Assembly: GCA_016208495.1 (NCBI GenBank)
Contig: JACQXX010000061.1
Location: 1-39,317 of the forward strand
Length of the DNA stretch: 39,317 nt
From: Acidobacteriota bacterium
Lineage (GTDB): Bacteria > Acidobacteriota > Blastocatellia > Chloracidobacteriales > Chloracidobacteriaceae
Direction: 5' to 3'
The position numbers were made by a program, and so were the translations under genes. Position 1 is the stretch's first letter, and every line of letters begins with the position of its first letter. Of this stretch, positions 32,416 through 39,317 are shown in pieces. Below the pieces are notes generated by a model. The model had not been told where the DNA came from. It saw nothing but the letters and a program-made list of their open reading frames with translations, and searched no databases.

Positions 32416-34862
32416 GGGTTGCCGGCGGCATCGGTGGCCGAAACCGTGAGTTGCGCCTGGGAATAGGCATCGTTTTCAGCAATCTGGAGGGTGAAACTGG
32501 TGGCGGTTCCAGGCAAACCAGCGGCGAGGGTTTCTTCAAACGGAGTGCCGTTCCGAGTGCCGTTAAGTTTAACCCAGTGACCAGTAACTCCAACATTGTC
32601 AGAAGATTGCCAGATGACCTCAACCTGGGCATTGGGACGGGATTCGACCACCAGTCCTTGAGCTGGGGAAGTAACGGAGACCATTGGTTTGACGGTATCC
32701 GGAGGTGGATCAACATCGGCGGGAGTCACCGCGACGGTTCGGGCAAACTCCGAGGTCTGGTTGTTGACGGTGAGGGTAGCGGTGATGTCAGTGATTCCAC
32801 CAGTTTTGTCCGCTGGAATCGTCACCTGAAACGCTCCCGTGCCAATTTGGGCGGACTGGATCAAATTTCCCAGTCCGTAAGCGAGCGGTTCGGTCGCCGG
32901 AGCATTCGGGAGTGCCGGTCGCTGCGAAGCACACAGCTCCATCGTCCCCGACCCTGGCGAAGTTCCTGAAACAACGATACTTCCATCTTTCTGCTTCTTG
33001 GCCGAAGCGAGTCTCACCGATGGCTGGTAATTATTCGGCCCAGCGGATTGGAGTTCAGTAAACTGATTGGGCACCCACCGCCGTTCAAATACCGTCCGGA
33101 AGAACTCAGTCAAGGCAATGCCTGGTCCTCCGACATTGACGAAGGTATTGTTGGAAATGGTGATGTTGTTGGTTTGCTTTTCCCTGTTTTCGGCTGCTGG
33201 GAAGTACAATGGAAATATAAAATAAGCCTTTGAGCAAACGGTAATTCCTCCCCGTGGACAATTCTCAAATCTATTCTGTTGAATGATTGTCTTCGTTCTA
33301 ATATTCGCAACTTGAATCCCCACGGGTGTGTTGATAATTTGATTATTTTGAATAGTTGTCGTTCGAGATGGGTCAGGGTCTTCGGAGTTATCTCCAACTT
33401 TTATTCCACAATAGGGAAAATTCGCAATGATATTGTTTGTAACCGTGTCTCCTTCACCAGCGAAAATACCAATTGACACTTCTCCTTTTTCCTGTCCAGG
33501 CGGAGGTAAAATATCAGGATTTCCTTTTGGAGCAATATCTTCACCGTTTGGTCCAATTCCAATCCGATTATTGCGGATGATGTCTCCACGAGAAGTACCG
33601 CCAAAATTATCAACCCGACCTATCGCACCACCTTCTTGACCTGCGAAGATATTGTTTTCAATGATATTGCCGCCAACTCCGTCATCTGAATCAATATAGG
33701 TTGCTGGGACAAAGAAAGGACCAATTGTGTTTGATTTATAGTCTAATCGCCTAGTCCCGGTTTTGTTAGTCCCAAAATAATTTCGTGTTATTAAATTTCC
33801 CTTAACAGAATTGATTTCACCAGGACCAGATAGAAGTAATGGAAGCCCATATGCACAAATAACATTTTGCTCTATTAAATTAAAGCTCGCTCCTTGGCCC
33901 AATGATATTCCAGGCGTAGTTAGGTTACTTTCAATTAAATCTCCACTTGCAGATAAACCAAGCCAGTTATCTGTAATTTTATTACCTAAAGAAAATTGAT
34001 TTGTATCGCTATTAAAGTGACAAATCTGAGGTCCTCCCCAAGAATTTGCGGAAAATGATTCGTCAGAACCAAAGTTAAATCCACGAATCCAATTTTGACT
34101 GCCATTATAAATACAAATCATTGATTGCAAAAAAATATTACTATTCTGGCCGGGTAATGTCTCAAAGCCTCGTCGGATCCCATCATAAATTTGAATTTCA
34201 GGGCCATTGGGATTTGTTTCTCCGCTAAATTTAGCTTGCGACAGTCCATCTAAAAGAACTTTATTTGTTTGGAGAATGATTGGGTCTTTTAATGTAATCC
34301 GCCAGACCCCAGTCTGGCGATTATAACCTGGGTCAGATGTTGGTAATCTAAAAACGATTCGTCGGTTTCCAGCCACCCGATTTACCTGGGCAACGGCGTC
34401 ACGTAGTGTTCCCGTCCCTGAATCACCTGTATTTGAGACCACAATTTCAGAAAAACTCGCATAATCTGATTCTTCCAGAAATCCGGCAGGTTGGGCTGAT
34501 TGCCTGGGTACTGGATTAATGGTTCGATACATTTTTATCAAAGCCCCAATGGTTTCTCTGAGAATCACATACCGCTCTATTGGGGAGCCAAAAGCTTTGT
34601 TTGCGATAGATAGTTCTTCAAATTCTCTGATTGGATGTTGATCATAATAATTACTCCCTCCAGTTTTTAATATTTTACCAATAAGGCTCAACATTGCATC
34701 TGCCCGTTTGACTTCAGTGGGTGATAGAACTGGCCCTACAAACCTCAATAACTTATGACTGGTATTGAACTGACTTGAACTTGAGTAGGCTTGTAGAGGG
34801 TATTGAACGGTAATGATCAAAACAACCCACATGAAAGAGATATAAAAACGTGCTTTTCTCAT
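32187..34862 (-). CDS. Secreted right-handed beta-helix / Ig-like adhesin candidate, 3' frameshift
   Basis: As read, the gene gives 891 residues: a signal peptide (1-25, 'WVVLIITVQYPLQAYS'), an N-terminal helical part, then a long parallel beta-helix region (about 145-580) with rungs such as 'NNIFAGQEGGAIG', 'NNIIANFPYCGIKVG', 'NNQIINTPVGIQVAN' and 'NNTFVNVGGPGIAL'. Ig-like modules follow (about 620-810). The last 75 or so residues are out of frame; the correct tail continues in another frame to 32168. Its place directly after four pilin-like genes corresponds to that of PilY1 in classical minor-pilin operons, so a pilus-tip adhesin or carbohydrate-binding role is conceivable. DNA coding the beta-helix (about 33170-34860) is clearly more AT-rich than its neighbours. 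Confidence 0.8.
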   Translation of the reverse strand: MRKARFYISFMWVVLIITVQYPLQAYSSSSQFNTSHKLLRFVGPVLSPTEVKRADAMLSLIGKILKTGGSNYYDQHPIREFEELSIANKAFGSPIERYVILRETIGALIKMYRTINPVPRQSAQPAGFLEESDYASFSEIVVSNTGDSGTGTLRDAVAQVNRVAGNRRIVFRLPTSDPGYNRQTGVWRITLKDPIILQTNKVLLDGLSQAKFSGETNPNGPEIQIYDGIRRGFETLPGQNSNIFLQSMICIYNGSQNWIRGFNFGSDESFSANSWGGPQICHFNSDTNQFSLGNKITDNWLGLSASGDLIESNLTTPGISLGQGASFNLIEQNVICAYGLPLLLSGPGEINSVKGNLITRNYFGTNKTGTRRLDYKSNTIGPFFVPATYIDSDDGVGGNIIENNIFAGQEGGAIGRVDNFGGTSRGDIIRNNRIGIGPNGEDIAPKGNPDILPPPGQEKGEVSIGIFAGEGDTVTNNIIANFPYCGIKVGDNSEDPDPSRTTTIQNNQIINTPVGIQVANIRTKTIIQQNRFENCPRGGITVCSKAYFIFPLYFPAAENREKQTNNITISNNTFVNVGGPGIALTEFFRTVFERRWVPNQFTELQSAGPNNYQPSVRLASAKKQKDGSIVVSGTSPGSGTMELCASQRPALPNAPATEPLAYGLGNLIQSAQIGTGAFQVTIPADKTGGITDITATLTVNNQTSEFARTVAVTPADVDPPPDTVKPMVSVTSPAQGLVVESRPNAQVEVIWQSSDNVGVTGHWVKLNGTRNGTPFEETLAAGLPGTATSFTLQIAENDAYSQAQLTVSATDAAGNPECDHFLDLSRQHRGDVARRALRHRWHDLLDNGGDWIAWESTTIRLDRSHFVSKNQSCPGEGHCSRCGLQFRRSCQ

Positions 34863-36044
34863 TTAAAACCTCATGCGACGCGGGATACCTCGAAAGAATC
34901 CTTCTCTGGGAAAGCGAACTTTTGCTTCACGGATCAGCGAGCCTGGGGGAACCCCAAGGTTATCAACTGGTTTATCTCCATCAACCGTTTCACCATAATC
35001 TTCCAAATCAGTGTACTGAGAAGTATCTACTAATGTTGGTTGGGCACAGCCAATATCCACACAAAAAGGTTTAAATGATCCATCCTTAGCTGCGATATTT
35101 AATTCTTCCTGCCCTTGTGCCGGGTTCTGGTTATAGGCATCAGCTACTTCCTGAGCTTCTGCACAATCAGTAAATGTCCCGCCACCTGAGACATTATCGC
35201 CATTGCAATTCACAACATCACACGTTCCATCTGGGTTCCGCTGAACTGACACTGGACAGGGGCCGGGTTTGCCGGGTCGTATCCCCGCTGGTGGATTCCA
35301 AACCGGTGGTTCGATGCCGGGTTTCTCCAACACCAGCACCAGCTCCGCCCGGTACTGGATTGCATTGTCGAAGTTCGGCATCGTCAACGCGCTGATGTCA
35401 TTTTTCTTATCCACCGTTTTGGCATCAAACAGCACTCCCGTCGGCGGATGCCAGATTGAACCGTAGGTATCCAAAAATGCCTGCGGCGACGGCGCTAAAT
35501 CCCTCGATGCAAATGAGATCCGGTACGGAATCACCATCGTGAACGGGATCACGATCTGGTTTGGCCGCCCTCCGACCGTCCGCAACTCAATGGCGTCAAC
35601 GTCCAGTTTGATCATCCCCTGTCCATACACCTTCCGAAATCCTTGCGCCACTTCTTCCGGCGCTCCCTGCACCAGCGTTGCGTAAACCATCTCTATCGGC
35701 TGGTAGTATGGAAACCGGTCGTCTATAAACTGCCGCACCTCCTGTGGTGTCGGCGGGGTCGCTTTGGCGAACTTCTGCTGCCATTCCTCTTCCAGTGCAC
35801 AGGCTGTCCGCACGAAAAATGCTTCCGCCGCCACCTTCAAATCCGGCTGCATCGCGAACGACACCGATTCGGCCTGAATCCGATACCCTTCGTGCGCCGC
35901 CAGCCTGACATTCGCCGCGGTTTCCAGTCCCAGGACGAGCAGCCAGCTCAGGATGAAAAAACAGATCAGGAGCGTGCACGGCACGATGTAGCCCCGATAC
36001 CGCCGGGTTCGCAAGACTGGTTGCCTGGTTGGTCGCTGTTTCAT
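34863..36044 (-). CDS. PilX/GspK-like minor pilin (lacks Glu5)
   Basis: The protein of about 393 residues has a basic leader, then 'RRYRGYIVPCTLLICFFILS' continuing into a hydrophobic stretch, so cleavage after the Gly would leave Tyr1 and no Glu at position 5. Absence of Glu5 is characteristic of the GspK/PilX class that caps pseudopilus or pilus tips. The rest is a large soluble domain with a Pro/Gly-rich segment and several cysteines (about 275-345), which could form disulfides. I chose the ATG at 36042-36044 because GGAG lies nine bases upstream; ATGs at 36050 and 36059 are in frame alternatives. It follows the PilV-like gene and its stop is adjacent to the start of the beta-helix gene. 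Confidence 0.7.
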   Translation of the reverse strand: MKQRPTRQPVLRTRRYRGYIVPCTLLICFFILSWLLVLGLETAANVRLAAHEGYRIQAESVSFAMQPDLKVAAEAFFVRTACALEEEWQQKFAKATPPTPQEVRQFIDDRFPYYQPIEMVYATLVQGAPEEVAQGFRKVYGQGMIKLDVDAIELRTVGGRPNQIVIPFTMVIPYRISFASRDLAPSPQAFLDTYGSIWHPPTGVLFDAKTVDKKNDISALTMPNFDNAIQYRAELVLVLEKPGIEPPVWNPPAGIRPGKPGPCPVSVQRNPDGTCDVVNCNGDNVSGGGTFTDCAEAQEVADAYNQNPAQGQEELNIAAKDGSFKPFCVDIGCAQPTLVDTSQYTDLEDYGETVDGDKPVDNLGVPPGSLIREAKVRFPREGFFRGIPRRMRF

Positions 36045-36092
36045 ACTCATTCTCTCCATTGGAATACAATCAAAGTACTGGTCATTCGGTCG

Positions 36093-36536
36093 CTATTGTG
36101 TCTGGTAGGTGGCCGAGGCAAAGCGTTCCCGCCCTTTTTCGGCCACCAGCTTGACGGTGATGTGCGTCACGTTTCCTGAAATCGGTCTGACGGAGCCGAC
36201 ATACCGATACACCACGACTCCTGGTGATTTGGCCACTGGCTTCCCGGGTTTTTTCACTTCCTCTTTTGGCTCACCGAAGGCAATCAGATTCCCCTCACAA
36301 TCAACCGTGATCTGACCTGACACATCCGCTTTGATCTTTTGGAACGCCAGCCGGGTCGCCACTTGCGTTGCCAGCCGATTGAGCTTGAGAAAGTCTTCCG
36401 TCGCCTGATGTGCCCGCAGTTCGGTGTACATAAAGCTCCCCACCAGCGACACCGTCACCAGCAGCATCCCAATTGCCACCACCAGTTCCAGCAACGTAAA
36501 CCCTGCTTTGCGCGAAGTTCTTTGTTGACGTTTCAT
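36093..36536 (-). CDS. Type IV prepilin-like protein (PilV/GspI-like)
   Basis: The 147-residue protein has the prepilin peptidase signature 'RKAGFTLLELVVAIGMLLV': a short basic leader, Gly before Phe1 and Glu5, followed by the conserved hydrophobic helix. The soluble part carries 'FQKIKADVSGQITVDCEGN' and 'VVVYRYVGSV'. The ATG at 36534-36536 has an excellent GGAG ribosome binding site and gives a leader of 13 residues; an upstream frame extension to 36614 lacks support. It lies in the minor-pilin cluster between the GspH-like and PilX-like genes. Minor pilins prime pilus or pseudopilus assembly in the inner membrane. Confidence 0.82.
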   Translation of the reverse strand: MKRQQRTSRKAGFTLLELVVAIGMLLVTVSLVGSFMYTELRAHQATEDFLKLNRLATQVATRLAFQKIKADVSGQITVDCEGNLIAFGEPKEEVKKPGKPVAKSPGVVVYRYVGSVRPISGNVTHITVKLVAEKGRERFASATYQTQ

Positions 36537-36618
36537 CCGGTTTCTCCTCAACACCCTCCCGCTCACGCGGGTGGGACTGACTTTTTGGTTTGTCCCCAGA
36601 CCCCCAGTGCCCAAGGAT

Positions 36619-37215
36619 TTAATACACCACCGAACTCATCAGCGTGAAGTGTTGATCCCCTGGATATTTCACATACCGCTGGAGTGGACCGTACACCCTG
36701 GGAATCACAATCCCTCGGGCGCGTTTCGTGACTCGATCCTGGACCACGATCATTCCGCCATCCCCACTGAGCAGGCCGCTTTGGGGATCAAACACCACGG
36801 CCTGGTGCGGATTGAACAACGTCACGCCGGCTGGCAACTCTCCCGCTCCAACCTCGGTCACCAGTTCGACGGTCTTGGGCAACCGTAAAGTTGTGAGCAC
36901 CACGGTTCGCGCTTCAGCCTGGTCAACTCCCAGCCGCGCATTGAGCCGGGCTTTCTTCAGTTCGGTGACGATGGTTTCCGCTGCCTTGATTTCATGGTCA
37001 CGCTGGCCTCGTCCATATTGCTGGACAATCCCTAGAATTCCAATGGCAATCGCTCCCAGACTCCCCAGCACAATCACCAACTCCAGCAGACTCAATCCGG
37101 CTTCCCGTCGTCGAGCGTGAAAGAACGGTGCGGGTGCGATCCCTGGTTTCTTCAAACCCTGAACCCCAAACCCCGAACCCCGAACCCTGATTTTATGGTT
37201 TCCATTCGTGAACAT
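36619..37215 (-). CDS. Type IV prepilin-like protein (GspH/FimU-like) with repeat-encoded leader
   Basis: The conserved core is 'RRREAGLSLLELVIVLGSLG': Gly, Leu1 and Glu5 of a class III signal, then a hydrophobic helix and 'QQYGRGQRDHEIKAAETIVT'. The globular part carries 'RTVVLTTLRLPKTVELV' and 'AGVTLFNPHQAVVFDPQSG', as in GspH/FimU-type minor pilins. The start is uncertain. The ATG at 37215 lies inside the preceding gene and makes a 41-residue leader that includes heptad-encoded 'RVRGSGFGVQG'. A TTG at 37153-37155 just after the array would give a more usual leader of 24 residues. Either way the heptad array lies at the gene junction and may supply coding sequence. Confidence 0.78.
   Translation of the reverse strand: MFTNGNHKIRVRGSGFGVQGLKKPGIAPAPFFHARRREAGLSLLELVIVLGSLGAIAIGILGIVQQYGRGQRDHEIKAAETIVTELKKARLNARLGVDQAEARTVVLTTLRLPKTVELVTEVGAGELPAGVTLFNPHQAVVFDPQSGLLSGDGGMIVVQDRVTKRARGIVIPRVYGPLQRYVKYPGDQHFTLMSSVVY
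37154..37188. repeat. Heptad array (GAACCCC/AAACCCC) at a pilin gene junction
   Basis: Five in-phase heptads AAACCCT, GAACCCC, AAACCCC, GAACCCC and GAACCCT, reverse complement of the GGGTTCG type, lie between the stop of the PilW-like gene (37193) and the core of the next prepilin. No inverted partner arm is nearby. Confidence 0.9.
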
Positions 37216-38251
37216 AAGCAGTAAAGTCAAATCCTTCAGTGAGTTTCAGATTTCGGTCAGACAGTTTTCCGTGAACGGCAATCCCGCGCAACGTGGCCAG
37301 ATTGACTGGCAGGGCCACACTTTCTCCCGTGTCCGACACATACCGGAGCGAAAGTTCGATTGAAAGCGGGGAGGAGTAATCGGTTTGCGTCTGCGAGGTA
37401 TCCCCCTGGCTGGTGCACAGCGAGCGTTCCGTCCGCAGAATCTGACCATTGCCAAAGTCATAGTGAATGATCGTAGTGACCGGGACGGCGGACATGGCGG
37501 CGGTCACGGTCGAACCCAGTGAGGCAAATCCATCACAGGCGGCATTGGCCGTGCCGGTCAGGACCACTGTCCGGTCCGGAATCAAAATCGTTCCGGCCAC
37601 CTGACCCAATCCACCGCCGCCGGTCCCACCACCAGGACGGTCTGGGATTCGAGTCTCCCGTCCAGGACCTGAACCCGAGTCGCCTGGGTCGGGAACGCTG
37701 ATCGGACTGCCGCCCGCAATGATGAGTTCCGACGGGGTTGGATTTCGGGGAGCTTCCGTCAGTCGAAACAGGGTTGGGGGTTGGCCACCACCGGAAATCA
37801 AAACCACCGTGCCAGCCAGTAACCCCTTCCACACATCGGGGTCAATCCCATTTAAAATCACGGTTGAGCCCGAGACTTGAACCACGCGACCAGTGGTGGC
37901 CAGATTGGTGCCGATCACCATCAACGATTGATTGTCAGTGGAAAGATACACCGCCGGACGACCGACCGACCCCTCCTTGACCACCAGCCGCTCCTCGGGT
38001 TTGCTCATCAATCCGGCGGTTTCAATGTCGTTTTTGAGGGTGGCCGTCAAGCCGTACGTCAGTTCCTGGAGTCGTTTTTGGGTGGCGACCCGCACCCGGT
38101 ATTTTTGATAGACGGTGATGCCGGTGACCAGCACCCCAACAAAGAGGGACAGCAAGAACAAGGTGACGAGCAGTTCCAGCAAGCTCAGTCCATGTTCTCT
38201 ATGGGGAGTGGCATTTGAAAACGGCTTTTGGCGCGGCATACGAAATAGCAT
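37193..38251 (-). CDS. Type IV prepilin-like protein (PilW/GspJ-like)
   Basis: The protein of about 350 residues has a basic leader and 'HREHGLSLLELLVTLFLLSL', with Gly, Leu1 and Glu5 of a prepilin signal. 'ELTYGLTATLKNDIETAGLM' right after the helix is typical of PilW-type minor pilins, which are also long. The middle has a Gly/Pro-rich low-complexity linker (about 190-220). The ATG at 38249-38251 and a second at 38239 are both possible; AGGA lies 11 bases before the second. It is the first gene of the minor-pilin cluster and should define its promoter, in the 38252-38855 gap, but I found no convincing promoter motif. Confidence 0.82.
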   Translation of the reverse strand: MLFRMPRQKPFSNATPHREHGLSLLELLVTLFLLSLFVGVLVTGITVYQKYRVRVATQKRLQELTYGLTATLKNDIETAGLMSKPEERLVVKEGSVGRPAVYLSTDNQSLMVIGTNLATTGRVVQVSGSTVILNGIDPDVWKGLLAGTVVLISGGGQPPTLFRLTEAPRNPTPSELIIAGGSPISVPDPGDSGSGPGRETRIPDRPGGGTGGGGLGQVAGTILIPDRTVVLTGTANAACDGFASLGSTVTAAMSAVPVTTIIHYDFGNGQILRTERSLCTSQGDTSQTQTDYSSPLSIELSLRYVSDTGESVALPVNLATLRGIAVHGKLSDRNLKLTEGFDFTAYVHEWKP

Positions 38252-38855
38252 CCTGCAAATAATTTGAACTACACATCAGTAGAGCAATCCTTGTGCCAAA
38301 GTATAGGGACATTGCCATCACTGGAACCAAATCAGATGAGTGATTTCACCAGAAACTCCGGCCAGGTCAGAAAACGGATGTCCCGTTTTCCAGTTCTCCA
38401 TCACTCAGAGGCCGGTTTGGATCAACCATTCATCATAAGTGATTGAGAGACAATCATTTCAATCAACAAGCAAACCCGGTTTCAGGATTTGATCCCAACT
38501 CGGATATGATAGCTTGAGAGAACACGAACCACTTTTTGATTTGACGGGAGATTGAGCGTGGGTGGCCCCCACACGATGCCGGATATTGTGCCTGGATTCG
38601 TCCAAAAGTGCAACCGGGTTTTCAGCTTTTCAAGGCCGCCCTGATCGCGACCCAGTGGATTTAATTGAACCAGGCGAATTGGTTTAAATTCATTTCGAAA
38701 TTAAATGACTTAACTCCATCAATGCTTTAAGCGCCTTGTCAAAAATGTCCAGACATTTCAACCACGGAAAATACGGAAAACATAGAAAGTATCAAGCACT
38801 TACCAAATCCAATATCTCGGGAAACTTATGACAAGGTGCTTATACCATTTTGGAA
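38252..38855. other. Gene-free region between the pilin operon and an IS630 element
   Basis: No gene is visible on either strand. It presumably contains the pilin operon promoter. Near its right end AAGCGCCTTGTCA (38729-38741) and TGACAAGGTGCTT (38829-38841) form a 13 bp inverted repeat with one mismatch around 87 bases, possibly a small non-autonomous element or the end of the IS630 copy. The left arm is close to an AT-rich patch. Nothing else stands out. Confidence 0.5.
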
Positions 38856-39317
38856 TCAAATCATCGTATTAGTCGCATTAATTGCATTAATCGCATTTCT
38901 CATATACGGGAAAAATGTCAACGATCTCAGTTTTTCGGCAACACAAGACCGAACCAAAGCAACCAGGCTGTCTGACAAATGACACAGATCCTCAAATAGT
39001 TCGCCCGCCAGTTCAAACTTGAAGGCTTCCCACACCCGCTCCATCGAATTCACTTCCGGAGTATACGGCGGTGTAAACACAAACCGCATCTGGGTTGGAC
39101 GCACCATCTGTTGTGCGTGATGAACCGATGCGGTGTCCAGGACTAAAATATTGAGTGAGTTCGGGAATTCCGCCGCTAGATAATCCAGAAACAGTTGAAA
39201 ACAAATCGTATCCAGGCTCGGCAACTCCAGAAAAAAGGTCCTTCCCGTCGCCACTTCCACCGCTCCATACAGATAGGTGTTCTCAAACCCATGTTGATAT
39301 CTGATCGTCGGTTTGAC
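38856..39317 (-). CDS. IS630-family transposase, C-terminal part (cut by window edge)
   Basis: The frame is open from the window end (39317) to a stop at 38856, about 153 residues. It begins 'VKPTIRYQHGFENTYLYGAV' and contains the DDE_3 signatures 'ILVLDTASVHHAQ' with the second catalytic Asp and 'FTPPYTPEVNSMERVWEAFK' with the catalytic Glu; 'FFLELPSLDTICFQLFLD' is also typical of IS630 transposases. The first catalytic Asp lies beyond the window. The last residues, NAINAINATN, come from a 9 bp repeat (GCATTAATT type), so the 3' end may be altered. Whether the copy is intact cannot be told. Confidence 0.9.
   Translation of the reverse strand, partial: VKPTIRYQHGFENTYLYGAVEVATGRTFFLELPSLDTICFQLFLDYLAAEFPNSLNILVLDTASVHHAQQMVRPTQMRFVFTPPYTPEVNSMERVWEAFKFELAGELFEDLCHLSDSLVALVRSCVAEKLRSLTFFPYMRNAINAINATNTMI

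Overview
The window looks like chromosomal accessory DNA of a Gram-negative soil- or sediment-type bacterium, most plausibly an acidobacterium (class Blastocatellia would fit). The grounds are indirect: a giant Reg_prop/Y_Y_Y sensor kinase, TIG/NHL surface proteins, a Uma2 nuclease, a YMGG-type glycine-zipper protein and a bacterial PMCA-type calcium pump, at roughly 50% GC. There is no rRNA, tRNA, CRISPR array or phage module, so the taxonomy is inference. Both window edges fall inside transposase genes (a DDE transposase start at 1-81, an IS630-family C-terminus at 38856-39317).

Layout. 342-2948 (minus): Uma2 nuclease, DinB-like protein and a flavin oxidoreductase; a second copy of the DinB 3' end lies just beyond Uma2. 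3201-6149 (minus): calcium P-type ATPase with a clear terminator. 6344-9957 (plus): a phosphorelay operon (PAS kinase, Rcp1-like receiver, receiver-PAS-PAS-kinase) facing a 1319-residue two-propeller sensor kinase (10115-14074, minus). 14553-16087 (plus): secreted hypothetical, hotdog thioesterase, VOC protein. 16203-21106: esterase, acetate kinase, HAD phosphatase, retropepsin-like protease and glycine-zipper protein. 21691-28506 (minus): a dimodular NRPS (C-A-PCP-C-A-PCP) with hand-read specificity codes resembling Phe and Tyr. 28879-31326 (plus): TIG/Big/NHL exported protein. 31635-38251 (minus): a minor-pilin operon (PilW-, GspH- and PilV-like, then a GspK/PilX-like protein) followed by a large beta-helix/Ig protein in the place where PilY1 sits in classical operons, and a small membrane protein.

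The most unusual feature is a population of heptad-phased (7 bp, once 8 bp) short repeats at many gene boundaries. Several form an inverted pair: an array of heptads, a spacer, then the reverse-complement array. Two such elements built from GGGTTCG/GGGTTCA units sit in frame inside the NRPS, at the same position of both adenylation domains, between core motifs A6 and A7. Other arrays contain the stop codon of the preceding gene. Separately, two MITE-like elements (14185-14496 and 21486-21636) share terminal inverted repeats and are each flanked by a 10 bp direct repeat. Together these suggest active short-repeat dynamics that touch coding sequence.
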